A DNA stretch of 64,000 nt from Polyangiaceae bacterium (GCA_020633235.1 JACKEA010000001.1:186001-250000); one strand, 5' to 3'. Counted from the stretch's first letter, positions 25,231-36,462 are shown. Numbers and translations are program-made. Notes: generated by a model from the letters alone, not told the origin.

Positions 25231-26298
25231 ATGCTATTTCGCCGCTCGAAACCGGAGATGGTGGCGGTTCGCCCCAGCGCGCCGCCGCTGGATGAGCTGG
25301 ACAGCGCCCTCGACACCATCGCGCAGATCCTTCGAAGCATCGGCAAGAACGCGATCGGAAGCGAGGAGCGATCCAGTCAGGCCGTCCGCGCCGAGTACGA
25401 CGGCTGGGCGCAGAAGCTCTTGATCGGCAATCGCGAGGACGAGGCAGGAGGCGCCCGCGACTACCGCGGGGTGCGGCGTTTCGTCGGACAAGAGCGGTCC
25501 GAGGAGCACTCCTACGTCACCCGCACGCTTTCATCGCTGCGGGAGGCGGTGAGCGAGTTTGGTCGCGCGGTCACCACGGGCGTCAGCGCAGATCGGCGCG
25601 AGGACGGCGAAGTGCGTACGGCCCTCGGTGGCCTGATGGACGCCCTGGGAGGGAGCGATCCGGATCGCATCGCGCGAGAGGCGACGGCCGTCGCCGGTGT
25701 GGTGCAACGGGCTCTCGACAGCCGCGCGCGCCGCCAAGAACAGCAGATCGACCGACTGCGCTCCCATGTGCGAGTGCTCCAAGAGCAGCTGGAGGCAGCA
25801 CGTCACCAGGCCACGAAGGACAAGGTGACGGGACTGTTCAACTCCGCGGCCTTCATGGACCATTTGGAGCGCGTGACGGAGCTCAGTCTGCTGATGGATC
25901 GCGAGCCGATCCTGGTGCTGGTCCACGTGGACGCGTTCGATCGTCTGTTCGACGAACACGGACAAGAGCGCGCAGACACGTTGATGCGCACGCTCTCGGA
26001 CGTGCTCGTACGTCACTTCTTGCGGCGGGAAGATCTGTTGGCGCGGCTGGAGGGCGAGCGCTTCGCGGTGTTGGTTCCGGACTCCCGACCCAACATCACG
26101 GAGGACCGCGCCGAGGCGGTGCGCAAGGAAGTGGCCGGCAACGCCATCGAGCTGGGATCCGAGATGGTGTGTGTGACGGTGTCGGTGTCGCTGGCGATTC
26201 ATGGGCCTGGCGAAACGCCGGACGCGTGGCTGGCGCGGGCGGACAACGCGCTCTACGGACTGCTCCGCGCGGGCGGAAACGGCCTGGTCAAGGCCTGA
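25231..26298 (+). CDS. GGDEF-fold protein with degenerate signature
   Basis: A 355-residue cytoplasmic protein. An N-terminal helical region (15-175) ends in a coiled coil (RRQEQQIDRLRSHVRVLQEQ), then comes a GGDEF domain at about 195-350: KDKVTGLFNSAAFMDHLERV, VLVHVDAFDRLFDEHGQERA and ARADNALYGLLRAGGNG. The signature loop reads RLEGERFAVLVP, so GGDEF is replaced by EGERF. The family normally makes cyclic di-GMP; with this loop catalysis is doubtful, and a GTP-sensing or scaffold role is more likely. No receiver domain is present. Confidence 0.85.
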   Translation: MLFRRSKPEMVAVRPSAPPLDELDSALDTIAQILRSIGKNAIGSEERSSQAVRAEYDGWAQKLLIGNREDEAGGARDYRGVRRFVGQERSEEHSYVTRTLSSLREAVSEFGRAVTTGVSADRREDGEVRTALGGLMDALGGSDPDRIAREATAVAGVVQRALDSRARRQEQQIDRLRSHVRVLQEQLEAARHQATKDKVTGLFNSAAFMDHLERVTELSLLMDREPILVLVHVDAFDRLFDEHGQERADTLMRTLSDVLVRHFLRREDLLARLEGERFAVLVPDSRPNITEDRAEAVRKEVAGNAIELGSEMVCVTVSVSLAIHGPGETPDAWLARADNALYGLLRAGGNGLVKA

Positions 26299-26311
26299 CC
26301 GGAGCCTGCCG

Positions 26312-26332
26312 GCCGCCGCGCCGGACCAACCA
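26312..26332 (+). repeat. dispersed intergenic element, forward copy
   Basis: GCCGCCGCGCCGGACCAACC, then A, 13 nt after the stop of the GGDEF-like gene; the 5' half (GGTTCC) is not conserved. Confidence 0.6.
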
Positions 26333-26393
26333 GCCCCCCTAAAGAATCCTGGAAGATCGCCGTTCTTGCGGTCGTCGGAAAGCGGCCGATACG

Positions 26394-27835
<1,442 letters not shown>

Positions 27836-27839
<4 letters not shown>

Positions 27840-29128
27840 GCTTCGCCCGCCGAATCCGTGCTGCGCTCCTGGCCAGCGTCATTGGTCTCGCCCTCGCGTC
27901 CGCGTGTACGGACGGCGGAGTGGTGGGCGGCGATTGCGTCGATGGGCTCACCGCCTGCGGCGGGGTGTGCCTCGACGTGAGCGCGGACGAAAGCAACTGC
28001 GGCAGCTGCGGGCACGTGTGCGCCGCCGGCGTAGCCTGTATCGCCGGTGTGTGCGGCGGCCCGGACGGTGGCACCGTGGACGGCGACGCATCCCTGGACG
28101 GCCAAGTCGACGGCGACGCACCGTACTGGGACGGGCACTACCCGGATCGCGATACCGGGGCCGACTCCGACGACGGCACGACGGGGGACGGCTCGCCCGC
28201 CGACGGCGGAGACGACGGCTCCGCCTGCAAGCCGCCCTTCGACAAGCCGACCCAGTGCGGCGATTGCGACACCGTGTGCAGCGGAGCTGCGCCCATCTGC
28301 TCGCCGGTGGACGGCGGCTACGCCTGCGTGCCGCTGTGCACTCCGCCGCTGGTGAACTGCGGCGGACAGTGCGTGGATCTGAACAGCGATCCGCTGAACT
28401 GCGGCAAGTGCTTCAATCAGTGTCCGAGCGGCATTTGCCAAGCGGGGCAATGCGTGGGCGCGCTACCCGGTCACGTGGTGGTCGGCTGCATGGACTACCA
28501 GCAGAGCTTCCAGAACTCGCCGCAAACGGTGCTCTTGGGCAATGCCGTGTTCATTCCGGTGCAGGATCCCGTGCGCATCTTGGCGTACGAGCAGTACACG
28601 CCGCCGGCGGTGAAGAACAAGGTGAACCAGACCATCGGCTGGGCGGCCTCGGCGAAGGGGCGCACCTACGCCATCACCGCCGTAACGGACCCCGCGAAGG
28701 TGGTGAGCGACCTCAACGTCCTCGCCTACGACGTGCTCTTGGTCTACGACCAGCCCAACGCTCCGGCAGGCGCGCTCGGCAACATCGGCACCAGCTGGAC
28801 GAACACGGTGACGCAGTTCGCCAAGGCGGGCGGGACCATCGTGGTGCTGAACGGTGGCCAAGGGACGGGCGAGATGGGCGACCTGCTCACGAGCTCCACG
28901 CTGCTCGCCGTGAGCGGACAGACGAACGTGACCGGCAGCACGCTCTACAACAAGGCGCCGGCCGACGCCGTGGGCATCAACGTGATCTCGCCCTTTATCG
29001 GCTACAAGGAAACCTGCACGCTGACCACCAATGCGCCGCAGAGCTCCAGCCTGGTGTACGTGATCACGAACGGTGCGGACGCCGGCAGCGGGCAGCCCGT
29101 GGTGGTGCACCGCATTCAGGTGCCCTGA
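27836..29128 (+). CDS. Cys-rich exported protein (probable lipoprotein)
   Basis: A 430-residue surface protein. The signal peptide LLASVIGLALASACTDGG ends in a plausible lipobox. Next are Cys modules of the myxobacterial type: DESNCGSCGHVCAAGVACIA and DPLNCGKCFNQCPSGICQAG, with an acidic Asp/Gly linker (about 85-135) between them. The C-terminal 220 residues look globular (VVGCMDYQQSFQNSPQTVLL, then YDVLLVYDQPNAPAGAL and GGTIVVLNGGQGTGEMGDLL), reminiscent of a Rossmann-like or ThuA/glutamine-amidotransferase-like layer, but I cannot assign it. Start overlaps the OmpA stop by 4 nt (ATGA), so both are made together. Confidence 0.8.
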
Positions 29129-29140
29129 GCCGATGGCGAA

Positions 29141-29419
29141 TCAGGGCCAGGCTTGGCTGGCGTCGGGCGCGCCGGCGTCTACCACGAGCGCGTTCGGAGG
29201 CGGTTCGGGGGTCGGCGTTTCTTGACCGAACATCGTGCGCCGTACGCGGCCTGCAGCCTGCCAGAGCTCCGCCGCGGCTTCGCGCGCGGGCGCCGTCGCA
29301 AAGATGGCCTTCGCGTGCTCGAGCCCCGTCTTCTTGCCCAGGGGCACGTAGCAAAACCCGAGCACCGCGAACACCACCACCAGGGCGTCGAGGGCGCGGC
29401 GGCCGAGGCGCGTGAACAC
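29141..29419 (-). CDS. small membrane-anchored hypothetical protein
   Basis: A 92-residue protein with one N-terminal hydrophobic helix (ALDALVVVFAVLGFCYVPLG) followed by a helical stretch (GLEHAKAIFATAPAREAAAE) and a Pro-rich end. Not recognised. Convergent with the Cys-rich protein gene, 12 nt away. Confidence 0.55.
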   Translation of the reverse strand: MFTRLGRRALDALVVVFAVLGFCYVPLGKKTGLEHAKAIFATAPAREAAAELWQAAGRVRRTMFGQETPTPEPPPNALVVDAGAPDASQAWP

Positions 29420-29465
29420 CGCGCGATGGTAGTCGGGCCCGCCCGCGGCGGCGAAATTCTCGGCG

Positions 29466-30152
29466 TCAGTCCTTGGCGTGGAAGGAAAACACGTACTGTG
29501 CGCTCAGGCCAAAGCTCCAGATCGCCGGAGCGCTGCCGCTGGTGCCGGAAAACAGCACGTTATCGGCGCTCGTTTGCGCGTGGGCGTCCAGGGGCAGCTC
29601 TCGGCGACCGCTCAGCAGGAGCTCGAGGTGGCCGTCCACCACGCGCGAGATGTGGTGCAGGCGGAGCCGAAACCCTGCGTCCAGGCCCACTCCCAGGAGA
29701 TCCAGGTGGGCGCTGCCCGCGGGCGAGGACGCGGCCAAGCGTTGCGCTCCAGCGCTGGGACCGACCAGCAGACGCAGCCCGTCCGAAAGCTCGGGCGCGT
29801 AGCGAATGCTGCCGTACGCCCCCGCGGCGAGCGAAGAACCGACGGTCTCCGGCTCGGAGCTGAAGTAGCGCCGTTCGATGTCCGACAGGGCGAGGCCCCC
29901 AGCGGCCAAGGTACCGGTGGCATCGAGCTCCAGGTCGACGGGCAAGAGCACGCCCGCGCGCATGTCGAAGCCCAGGGAGCCAGGGCTCACGTCGTTCTTG
30001 TCGGAGTAGCCCGCCGCCCCAGCAATCTCAGCCAGGTTGGCCGACGTGGTGTGTCGAAGGGATAGACCTGCGCCGGCCAGCCCCTCGAGCTTGGTTTGAG
30101 CGACTGCAGGAGCAGCGACGGAAAGTGTCAGGAGAAAGAGAAGGATTCGCAT
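29466..30152 (-). CDS. exported outer-membrane-like protein
   Basis: A 228-residue protein with a cleavable signal (MRILLFLLTLSVAAPAVAQT). The rest alternates short amphipathic strands and turns (LDLLGVGLDAGFRLRLHHIS, WSFGLSAQYVFSFHAKD at the end with a terminal aromatic-rich strand), consistent with a small beta-barrel, though the last residue is Asp rather than Phe. ATG at 30152 is chosen since the signal peptide begins there. No family name can be given. Confidence 0.7.
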   Translation of the reverse strand: MRILLFLLTLSVAAPAVAQTKLEGLAGAGLSLRHTTSANLAEIAGAAGYSDKNDVSPGSLGFDMRAGVLLPVDLELDATGTLAAGGLALSDIERRYFSSEPETVGSSLAAGAYGSIRYAPELSDGLRLLVGPSAGAQRLAASSPAGSAHLDLLGVGLDAGFRLRLHHISRVVDGHLELLLSGRRELPLDAHAQTSADNVLFSGTSGSAPAIWSFGLSAQYVFSFHAKD

Positions 30153-30255
30153 CGAGACGCGCCAATGCACGGGTCGAGCCACGGGGTCGCCGCGAAATAC
30201 TCCGACCGAATACCCGGGGCCGATAACGCCGGTTCACACCCTCGCGACGCGGCGA

Positions 30256-31251
30256 TCAGCTCTTGCCCGTGGCCTTGAGCACCTTCTCCACGAGAGTCTT
30301 GTCCAGCGTGCCCTGGCTCAGCTGCTTCACCGCCGGGAGCAGCACCTTCCGCCACGCCTTCACGTCGTCCTGGCTCAGGTCGACGATCTTCATCTTCTTG
30401 GTGAGCCGCTTGTACGCGGCCTCGTCCAGCCGCCGAATCCGGTTCTTGGTGGCCTTGTTCAGCCGCTCTTGCATGTCATCCAGGACCTTGCGTAGGTCTG
30501 CCGGCAGCGCTTCCAGCGCCTTGGTGCGGATCACGCTGCCCCCAATGGCGCACACACTGGAACGGCTTGCCACGTGATCGAGGTACGGTGTCCACTGCAG
30601 CTGCTCTGCAGCGAGGGCCGGCGCACTGACGACGTTGATCTTGTGCGCGCGCAAAGCCGGCAGCACCTCCATGGGAGACACCGGAACGGACACCACACCA
30701 CCGATCTTCGTGTACACCGTCGGCCCCATCGGTTCGTTGCGCCAAACCGCCGGGCTCTTTCCGCGCAGATCGCTCGGCCGCCGCACGGCGAATCCTTTGC
30801 TCATCTGTCGCACCAGGCCTACGTCTCCCCAGCCGGTCAGGGTGAAGCCCTGCGCTTTGAACCGCTTCTCGAGCTCCGAGCCCACCGCCTTGCGCGCCTT
30901 GCCCAGCGCGTCCCAATCGTCCACCACGCCCGGGAGCTGAAGCACCAACACGTCCCGTTCGATGCGCGAGAGACCCACGGACGTGAGCGCCGCGCCGTCG
31001 ATCTGGCCGGTCTTCATCTTGCCGACCATGGAGTCTTCGTCGCCTTGCACGGCGTTGTAGTAGACCTCCACCGAGAGGCGTCCCTTGGTCTTCTGGTCCA
31101 CCGCCTTCTGCCAGGTACGGAACACCTTGCCCCAGGCGGAGTTCTTCGGAGCCAAGGTGGCAATGCGGAGCGAGTGCTCGGGCTTCGCGCTGACGAAGGG
31201 GCACGCGAGCACGACGACGAGGCTTGACAGCAGGGCGAGGATCCAGCGCAT
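30256..31251 (-). CDS. TRAP-type solute-binding protein (DctP family)
   Basis: A 331-residue periplasmic binding protein. The signal peptide is ILALLSSLVVVLACPFVSAK. The domain begins LRIATLAPKNSAWGKVFRTW, with GRLSVEVYYNAVQGDEDSMV and KMKTGQIDGAALTSVGLSRI, classic for DctP/TAXI-like receptors. The specificity helix region is DLRGKSPAVWRNEPMGP; the conserved Arg that binds carboxylates is probably in this RGKSPAVWR segment. No TRAP permease (DctQ/DctM) gene is next to it, so the partner must be elsewhere or the protein has another role, as seen for orphan receptors in myxobacteria. Confidence 0.88.
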   Translation of the reverse strand: MRWILALLSSLVVVLACPFVSAKPEHSLRIATLAPKNSAWGKVFRTWQKAVDQKTKGRLSVEVYYNAVQGDEDSMVGKMKTGQIDGAALTSVGLSRIERDVLVLQLPGVVDDWDALGKARKAVGSELEKRFKAQGFTLTGWGDVGLVRQMSKGFAVRRPSDLRGKSPAVWRNEPMGPTVYTKIGGVVSVPVSPMEVLPALRAHKINVVSAPALAAEQLQWTPYLDHVASRSSVCAIGGSVIRTKALEALPADLRKVLDDMQERLNKATKNRIRRLDEAAYKRLTKKMKIVDLSQDDVKAWRKVLLPAVKQLSQGTLDKTLVEKVLKATGKS

Positions 31252-31290
31252 ACGCGGGATTTTGACCGCGTTTCCAGCTTGGGTCGAGGG

Positions 31291-31318
31291 TTTGTTGGTC
31301 CGCCGCGGAAACCTCGCG
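31291..31318 (-). repeat. dispersed intergenic element, reverse copy
   Basis: TTTGTTGGTCCGCCGCGGAA, then ACCTCGCG; near-consensus. It abuts the stop codon of the next gene (31319) and follows the start of the DctP gene by 39 nt. Confidence 0.8.
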
Positions 31319-31759
31319 TCAGGTCGCTTCCGCGGTCGTCGGGATCGCGACGGGCGCCTTGCGGAGGCCCTTCTTGGCAGGTTCCACGAAACGCAGGGTG
31401 ACGTCGAAGCGACCGCCACCGAGCTCCCGCTGCAGCACGTCCACCAGAGCGAAGAGCTCGTTCTGACGTTCCACCCGCGTGGGAGTCGCGACGAAGGTGA
31501 GCGTCACGCGGCGGTGGGGGGCCGCTCGGAATGCCGCCGCAGCGACGATCGATCGGCAGAGAAAGCGCTCGTCGTCTGACGTGGCGCACGTCAAATACAT
31601 GACATCCAAGCTGCCGCCGGCCTCACTGGCCGAAGCAATGCCTTGTACGGCGCGTGCCGCGAACTCGGAGGGGGTCTCGTTGCTTCGCTCGCAAATCTCG
31701 GGCCCGCTCGCTGGTGCAGCGTTGGCGCCGTGTTCGACGATGGCAAGGGTGTGTCGCAT
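31319..31759 (-). CDS. hypothetical protein
   Basis: A 146-residue protein not recognised. It starts MRHTLAIVEHGANAAPASGP and includes DVMYLTCATSDDERFLCRSI and RRVTLTFVATPTRVERQNEL, alternating strands and helices of an alpha/beta sandwich, and ends with a basic segment. ATG at 31759 is the better start; the frame is open to 31975 but the extra part overlaps the divergent kup promoter. The gap to kup is 199 nt. Confidence 0.6.
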   Translation of the reverse strand: MRHTLAIVEHGANAAPASGPEICERSNETPSEFAARAVQGIASASEAGGSLDVMYLTCATSDDERFLCRSIVAAAAFRAAPHRRVTLTFVATPTRVERQNELFALVDVLQRELGGGRFDVTLRFVEPAKKGLRKAPVAIPTTAEAT

Positions 31760-31958
31760 TCTCGCGGAGCCTTTCGCTTCGAGTTCGTGCGCGGGCGGAG
31801 CAAGAAGCGGGCCTGCTCGATCTCCCCGGAATTCACACGGAGTCTGTGCCAGATTGTCTCCCTCTGGGTCGCTTTGCCCCCACGCCTGACACGTCGGCGT
31901 AACACCGGCGGCCGCGGCAATTCGTCCCACTTCGGCTCTGTGGAGGCGTGCACCGCCT

Positions 31959-33845
31959 ATGCTGTTCGCGACCATGAGCAGTGAGCCGCCGCGTGGACGA
32001 AGACTGGCGTCCCTGAGCCTTGCTGCTCTGGGGGTGGTGTTCGGCGATATCGGAACCAGCCCCCTCTATGCCTTCCGCGAGTGCTTTCGAGAGGAGCACG
32101 GTCTGCCCCTGACGGCCGCCAACATTCACGGCGTGCTGTCTCTGATCTTCTGGTCGCTGACGATCGTCATCTCCGTCAAGTACTTGAGCTACGTCCTGCG
32201 CGCGGACAACCACGGAGAGGGCGGGATCTTGGCGCTGATGGCCCTCGCCAGTCGTGTCACCAAGGGAAAGCTCGCAGGGAGCGTGGTGGTGGCCCTCGGT
32301 CTGTTCGGTGCGGCATTGCTCTATGGGGACGGCATGATCACGCCGGCCATCAGCGTGCTCAGCGCCGTGGAGGGCTTGCACATCGCGGCTCCAGCGCTGA
32401 GCAGTCACGTCTTGTTGATCACCATCGCGATCCTGATCGGGCTCTTCATGCTCCAGCGGCGAGGCACCGCAGGCATCGGTGCGCTGTTCGGACCCGTGAC
32501 GCTGATCTGGTTCTTCGTCATCGGCGCCCTGGGTTTGGCGGCGATTCTCGACAATCCCAGCGTGCTGCTCGCCCTCGACCCTCGAGCCGGGATTGCGCTG
32601 CTCACCAGCGGCAAGCTGGCCGGGTTCTTGGTGTTGGGCTCGGTGTTCCTGGTCGTGACGGGCGGCGAGGCGCTGTATGCCGACATGGGCCACTTCGGAC
32701 CGCGACCCATCCGCCTCACGTGGTTCGTGCTGGTGCTGCCGGCGTTACTCCTGAACTATTTCGGCCAAGGGGCGTTGCTGCTCGCGAATCCGGGGGCGAT
32801 CAAGAATCCCTTTTATCGCTTGGCGCCCGACTGGGCGCTGTATCCGCTCGTGGGTCTCGCGACGCTGGCGACCATCATCGCATCCCAGGCGGTCATCTCC
32901 GGCGCGTTCTCTCTCACTCGACAGGCCACGATGCTCGGCTTCTGGCCGCGAGTGGAGATCCAACACAAGTCCGAGGAGCAGATCGGGCAGATCTACGTTC
33001 CGGGCATCAACTGGCTGTTGATGGTGGTGACGGTGGCGCTGGTGTTGGCCTTCGGGTCGTCGTCCAGTCTGGCGTCTGCTTATGGCATTGCCGTGACCAC
33101 GACGATGGTGATCACGACGGCCCTCGCCTTCGTGGTGGCCCGCCGTCGATGGAGTTGGCCGCTCTGGGCGGCGGGTGGCCTCTCGCTCCTGTTCCTGGTG
33201 CTCGATCTCGGATTCTTTGCCGCCAATCTGGTCAAGGTCGAGAACGGCGGCTGGTTTCCTCTCGCGGTGGCGGGTCTCGGCTTCTTGCTCATGTCCACCT
33301 GGAAGAAGGGCCGAGCCTTGCTGGGAGAGCGCGTGCGCGAGGAGCTCGTTCCCCTCGACGAGCTGTTCGAGCGCATTTCCGAGTCCGACGTGGCACGGGT
33401 GGAGGGAACGGCGGTGTACATGACGAGCAATTTGGAGGTCGCCCCGGCGGCTCTCACCCGGGTGCTCGAGCACAACCACGCTCTCCACGAGAAAGTGATC
33501 TTGCTCACCGTGACATTGGAGGACGAGGCGCGCGTCACGGAAGATCGGCGGATCGAAGTGAAAGAGCTGCGCGAGGGGTTCACTCGTGTCGTGGCGCACT
33601 ACGGCTTCATGGAGAACCCCGACATCCCGAAGCTCCTCGAGCGAGAGGACACACCCACTCCCGAGCTGGAAGAAACGTCCTTCGTGCTCGGCTATGAAAC
33701 GCTCTTGCCCACGGGTCATCGGGGCATGCAGCGGTGGCGTCAGCGTGTCTTCGCTGCCATGTCACGCAACTCGCAGCCCGCGACGGCGTTCTTCAACATA
33801 CCGGCAAAGCGTGTTCTGGAAGTCGGCTCTCAGATCGAGTTGTGA
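31959..33845 (+). CDS. kup: potassium transporter Kup
   Basis: A 628-residue low-affinity potassium:proton symporter of the KUP/HAK family (E. coli Kup 622). The signature SLAALGVVFGDIGTSPLYAF is at the N-terminus, followed by about twelve membrane helices and a soluble C-terminal domain from roughly residue 445 (EELVPLDELFERISESDVAR). GGAGG at 31942-31946 is 12 nt before ATG 31959. An alternative ATG at 31974 would have TATGCT 10 nt upstream and fit a near-leaderless start; both keep the whole protein. The 3' end overlaps the convergent acyl-CoA oxidase gene by 16 nt. Confidence 0.96.
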   Translation: MLFATMSSEPPRGRRLASLSLAALGVVFGDIGTSPLYAFRECFREEHGLPLTAANIHGVLSLIFWSLTIVISVKYLSYVLRADNHGEGGILALMALASRVTKGKLAGSVVVALGLFGAALLYGDGMITPAISVLSAVEGLHIAAPALSSHVLLITIAILIGLFMLQRRGTAGIGALFGPVTLIWFFVIGALGLAAILDNPSVLLALDPRAGIALLTSGKLAGFLVLGSVFLVVTGGEALYADMGHFGPRPIRLTWFVLVLPALLLNYFGQGALLLANPGAIKNPFYRLAPDWALYPLVGLATLATIIASQAVISGAFSLTRQATMLGFWPRVEIQHKSEEQIGQIYVPGINWLLMVVTVALVLAFGSSSSLASAYGIAVTTTMVITTALAFVVARRRWSWPLWAAGGLSLLFLVLDLGFFAANLVKVENGGWFPLAVAGLGFLLMSTWKKGRALLGERVREELVPLDELFERISESDVARVEGTAVYMTSNLEVAPAALTRVLEHNHALHEKVILLTVTLEDEARVTEDRRIEVKELREGFTRVVAHYGFMENPDIPKLLEREDTPTPELEETSFVLGYETLLPTGHRGMQRWRQRVFAAMSRNSQPATAFFNIPAKRVLEVGSQIEL

Positions 33846-36187
33846 AGTGCCGGGTGCTCGAAGTAGTGCTCGAAGGCGATCGGAGCCAAGCAGGACTCGG
33901 GCACTTGGAGCGCTTCGACCAGGGCGATGGCGTGCGGCCGGAGCTCCCGACACAGCGTGAGCACCAACTTGCGAATGGCCCGCGCCTTCCGCGGCTCCAC
34001 GTAGCCGTTCTCCGAGAAGAACGCCATGTCTTCACGTACGCGCGTGAGACAGTACAGCTGCGCTAGTCGCTCCAATTGGGCGCGCTCTGCCGGAGCCGTG
34101 GCGCGCTCCACCGCAGCGGTGACTTCACGCACCACGAAGCGTTCCCCGTACGCACGGGCCAGGGCCAGAAGGTGATCCTGCACTTCGTTGAAGGCGTCGA
34201 AGGCTGTCATGCCGTCATCGATGCGGCGCTTGATGCGGCGGGCCGCAGCCACGGTGAGTGCTTCCTCACGGTAGCCGAAGGCATCCGCAAAGAACTGAGG
34301 GTCGGTGAGATGCTCGCGATCCGTTCGTCGTGCGGCGATGGGGTTCTTGTGGTGAAGGGTCGCCCGAGCGCGGTGGGCGAGGAGCTCCAGCGTCGTGCGA
34401 ACGGCGTCGTCGGACAGTTGCTGGCGGAACCGCGTGAGAAGGCTGCGCGCGACGAGCTGGAGCAGAACAGTATTGTCGCCCTCGAAGGTCACGAACACGT
34501 CGACGTCCGTGCGGAGCTTCGCGATGCGATTGGCGGCGAGATAGCCCATGCCGCCGCAACATTCACGGCAGCTCTGGATGGTGTCCACTGCGTTGCGCGT
34601 CGCGAGCGCCTTGAACGTGGCGGCCAACGCCTCGAGCTCGCGGTCCTCACGTCCGTCCACGACCCTTCGCGTCAGCGCCTGGGCCGCGAAGCCGATCGCG
34701 ATGGAGGCTGCAAGACGAGGGAACAAGCGAAGCTGATGTTCCGGATAGTCCAAGATGCGCACTTCCGGAGCACTGCCGGAGCCGAACTGACGCCGCAGGG
34801 CACCGTAACGAATCGCCGTCGCGAGACCCGTCTTGGCCGCCATGTTGGCGCACGCTCCAACGCCAATGCGCCCGCCCACCAGGGTGGAGAGCATCGCGAA
34901 GAACCGCTTGTTGGGGCTCGCGATGTCGCTCTGGTAGTTGCCGTGCTGGTCCACGCGGCCGAAGCGCCCGAGAAGCTGGTCGCGTGGCACGACGACGTCG
35001 TCGAACCAGAGGCGACCGTTGTCGACGCCGTTGAGGCCCATCTTGGGACCCGCGTCCTCGGTGCGGACACCAGTGACGGGGGTGCCATCGTCATGGCGGA
35101 TGCGGACCAAGAGGGCGTGTACGCCGTGGCGTCGGCGGTCCACCTCGAGCTGGCAGAATACCGTCATGAAGCGGCCGTCTTCGCCGGCGTTTCCGATCCA
35201 TTCCTTGCGCGCAGACTCCTTTGGCGTGCGCAGGACGAACGCGTTCTGGTCGGGGTGGTACCGCGCGACGGTTTCGATGTCGCGGACATTGGAACCATGA
35301 CCGAGCTCCGTCATGGCGAATCCGCCCAGCATTCGGCCCCGGGCGATGTCTGGCAAGAACCGAGCGTGCTGCTCGTCCGTTCCCAGGCCGCGCACGCTGC
35401 CGCCGAAAAGTCCGAACTGAACGCCGAACTTCACCGCGAGGTCCAGGTCGAACATGCCCAACCCCTCCAGGCTCGCGATCAACGCGCGCTGATCGCCCCT
35501 GCTGTCCGGAGCGGTGGGCAGGCCTACCGAGCCAATGCCCTCCTCCGACAGCGTCCGCAGCCACCCGCGCACGACCCTCCGCTGCTCCCCGAGTGACAGC
35601 CCGAACCGCGGCACGAGCTCTCGACCGCGAATCACGGAGCGAATCCGGTTGAAGTGCTCGCGGTGCTCTCCTTCAATGAGCTCAGCGAGTCGCCGGCTCG
35701 AGAACTTCGCGTCGGGCTCGTCGAAGGTGTCGGAGAGCGGCCACGGCGGCGGGCTGAGCAGCGCGCGAACGGCGTCTTCGGACACCACGCCCAGGGCCTT
35801 TTCGACCTGCAGCAGCGCTCGTTCCACCTCGGGCGCCTCGAGACCATCGATGTCGTCCTTCTCGTGCTCCAGGCGAGCCAACTCGAGGCCCAGGTTGGCG
35901 AGCGTGTGCCGTTTCGATTGGGACAGGTCCGCCGAGTGCCGCCGGATGACGTCCAAGAGCTTGTCGAGCTCCGTGGGGCTCGGCGGAGCCTTTGGATCCA
36001 GCCATGCAGACACGCTCTGGCGCGCGTCGTCGGCAATCCAATCAAAGCCTTCCATGGCCTTTCGCACGGAAGCGATCTCGTCGTCCGTGAGTAGACCGTC
36101 GGACCAGGCGATGTAGAGCAGTGGAACCGTGGCGCAGGCGCGCGGATCACGCTCCAGGGACTGGGCGGTGGGGATGCGACGGGGCAT
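33830..36187 (-). CDS. acyl-CoA oxidase-type enzyme with N-terminal extra domain
   Basis: A 785-residue flavoenzyme that should oxidise acyl-CoA to trans-2-enoyl-CoA. Visible motifs are FAMTELGHGSNVRDIETVAR, EWIGNAGEDGRFMTVFCQLE, GPKMGLNGVDNGRLWFDDVV with VPRDQLLGRFG, and TFEGDNTVLLQLVARSLL with the catalytic Glu. They match acyl-CoA oxidases better than ordinary dehydrogenases. The first 110 residues (VPLLYIAWSDGLLTDDEIAS, then VRKAMEGFDWI) look like a helical TerB/DjlA-type domain, which is not usual for oxidases. ATG at 36187 is chosen; the longer frame to 36271 lacks similarity. Confidence 0.9.
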   Translation of the reverse strand: MPRRIPTAQSLERDPRACATVPLLYIAWSDGLLTDDEIASVRKAMEGFDWIADDARQSVSAWLDPKAPPSPTELDKLLDVIRRHSADLSQSKRHTLANLGLELARLEHEKDDIDGLEAPEVERALLQVEKALGVVSEDAVRALLSPPPWPLSDTFDEPDAKFSSRRLAELIEGEHREHFNRIRSVIRGRELVPRFGLSLGEQRRVVRGWLRTLSEEGIGSVGLPTAPDSRGDQRALIASLEGLGMFDLDLAVKFGVQFGLFGGSVRGLGTDEQHARFLPDIARGRMLGGFAMTELGHGSNVRDIETVARYHPDQNAFVLRTPKESARKEWIGNAGEDGRFMTVFCQLEVDRRRHGVHALLVRIRHDDGTPVTGVRTEDAGPKMGLNGVDNGRLWFDDVVVPRDQLLGRFGRVDQHGNYQSDIASPNKRFFAMLSTLVGGRIGVGACANMAAKTGLATAIRYGALRRQFGSGSAPEVRILDYPEHQLRLFPRLAASIAIGFAAQALTRRVVDGREDRELEALAATFKALATRNAVDTIQSCRECCGGMGYLAANRIAKLRTDVDVFVTFEGDNTVLLQLVARSLLTRFRQQLSDDAVRTTLELLAHRARATLHHKNPIAARRTDREHLTDPQFFADAFGYREEALTVAAARRIKRRIDDGMTAFDAFNEVQDHLLALARAYGERFVVREVTAAVERATAPAERAQLERLAQLYCLTRVREDMAFFSENGYVEPRKARAIRKLVLTLCRELRPHAIALVEALQVPESCLAPIAFEHYFEHPALHNSI

Positions 36188-36280
36188 GCCCGAGAGAAGG
36201 CATGTCGCGTGCCCGCGCCGAGAACACGAAAGAGTGCCTTCGCGTGCCTCAATAGTGTCGCAGTGAGGCATCGGGCCGCG

Positions 36281-36305
36281 GCGGTTCCGCGGCGAGCCAA
36301 CAAAG
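36281..36305 (+). repeat. dispersed intergenic element, forward copy
   Basis: GCGGTTCCGCGGCGAGCCAA, then CAAAG. It sits in the 275-nt gap between the oxidase start and the acetyltransferase stop, which otherwise holds only a 49-codon frame of doubtful value (36338-36487) and a TGCCTCA/TGAGGCA inverted repeat (36245-36270). Confidence 0.75.
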
Positions 36306-36462
36306 AGGCAGTGCCCGTTGCGGGCCCTGGCTCACGATGGGTCGCCGTGCCTACCCCGTGGAGGTGCTCGGGCCCGCGTCCGGCACCACCAAGCTCGACG
36401 TTGCCATCGGTGGCGCCGCACGTCCGTGGGCCGTCGGCGTGACGACGGCGTTTCGAGAGCCC

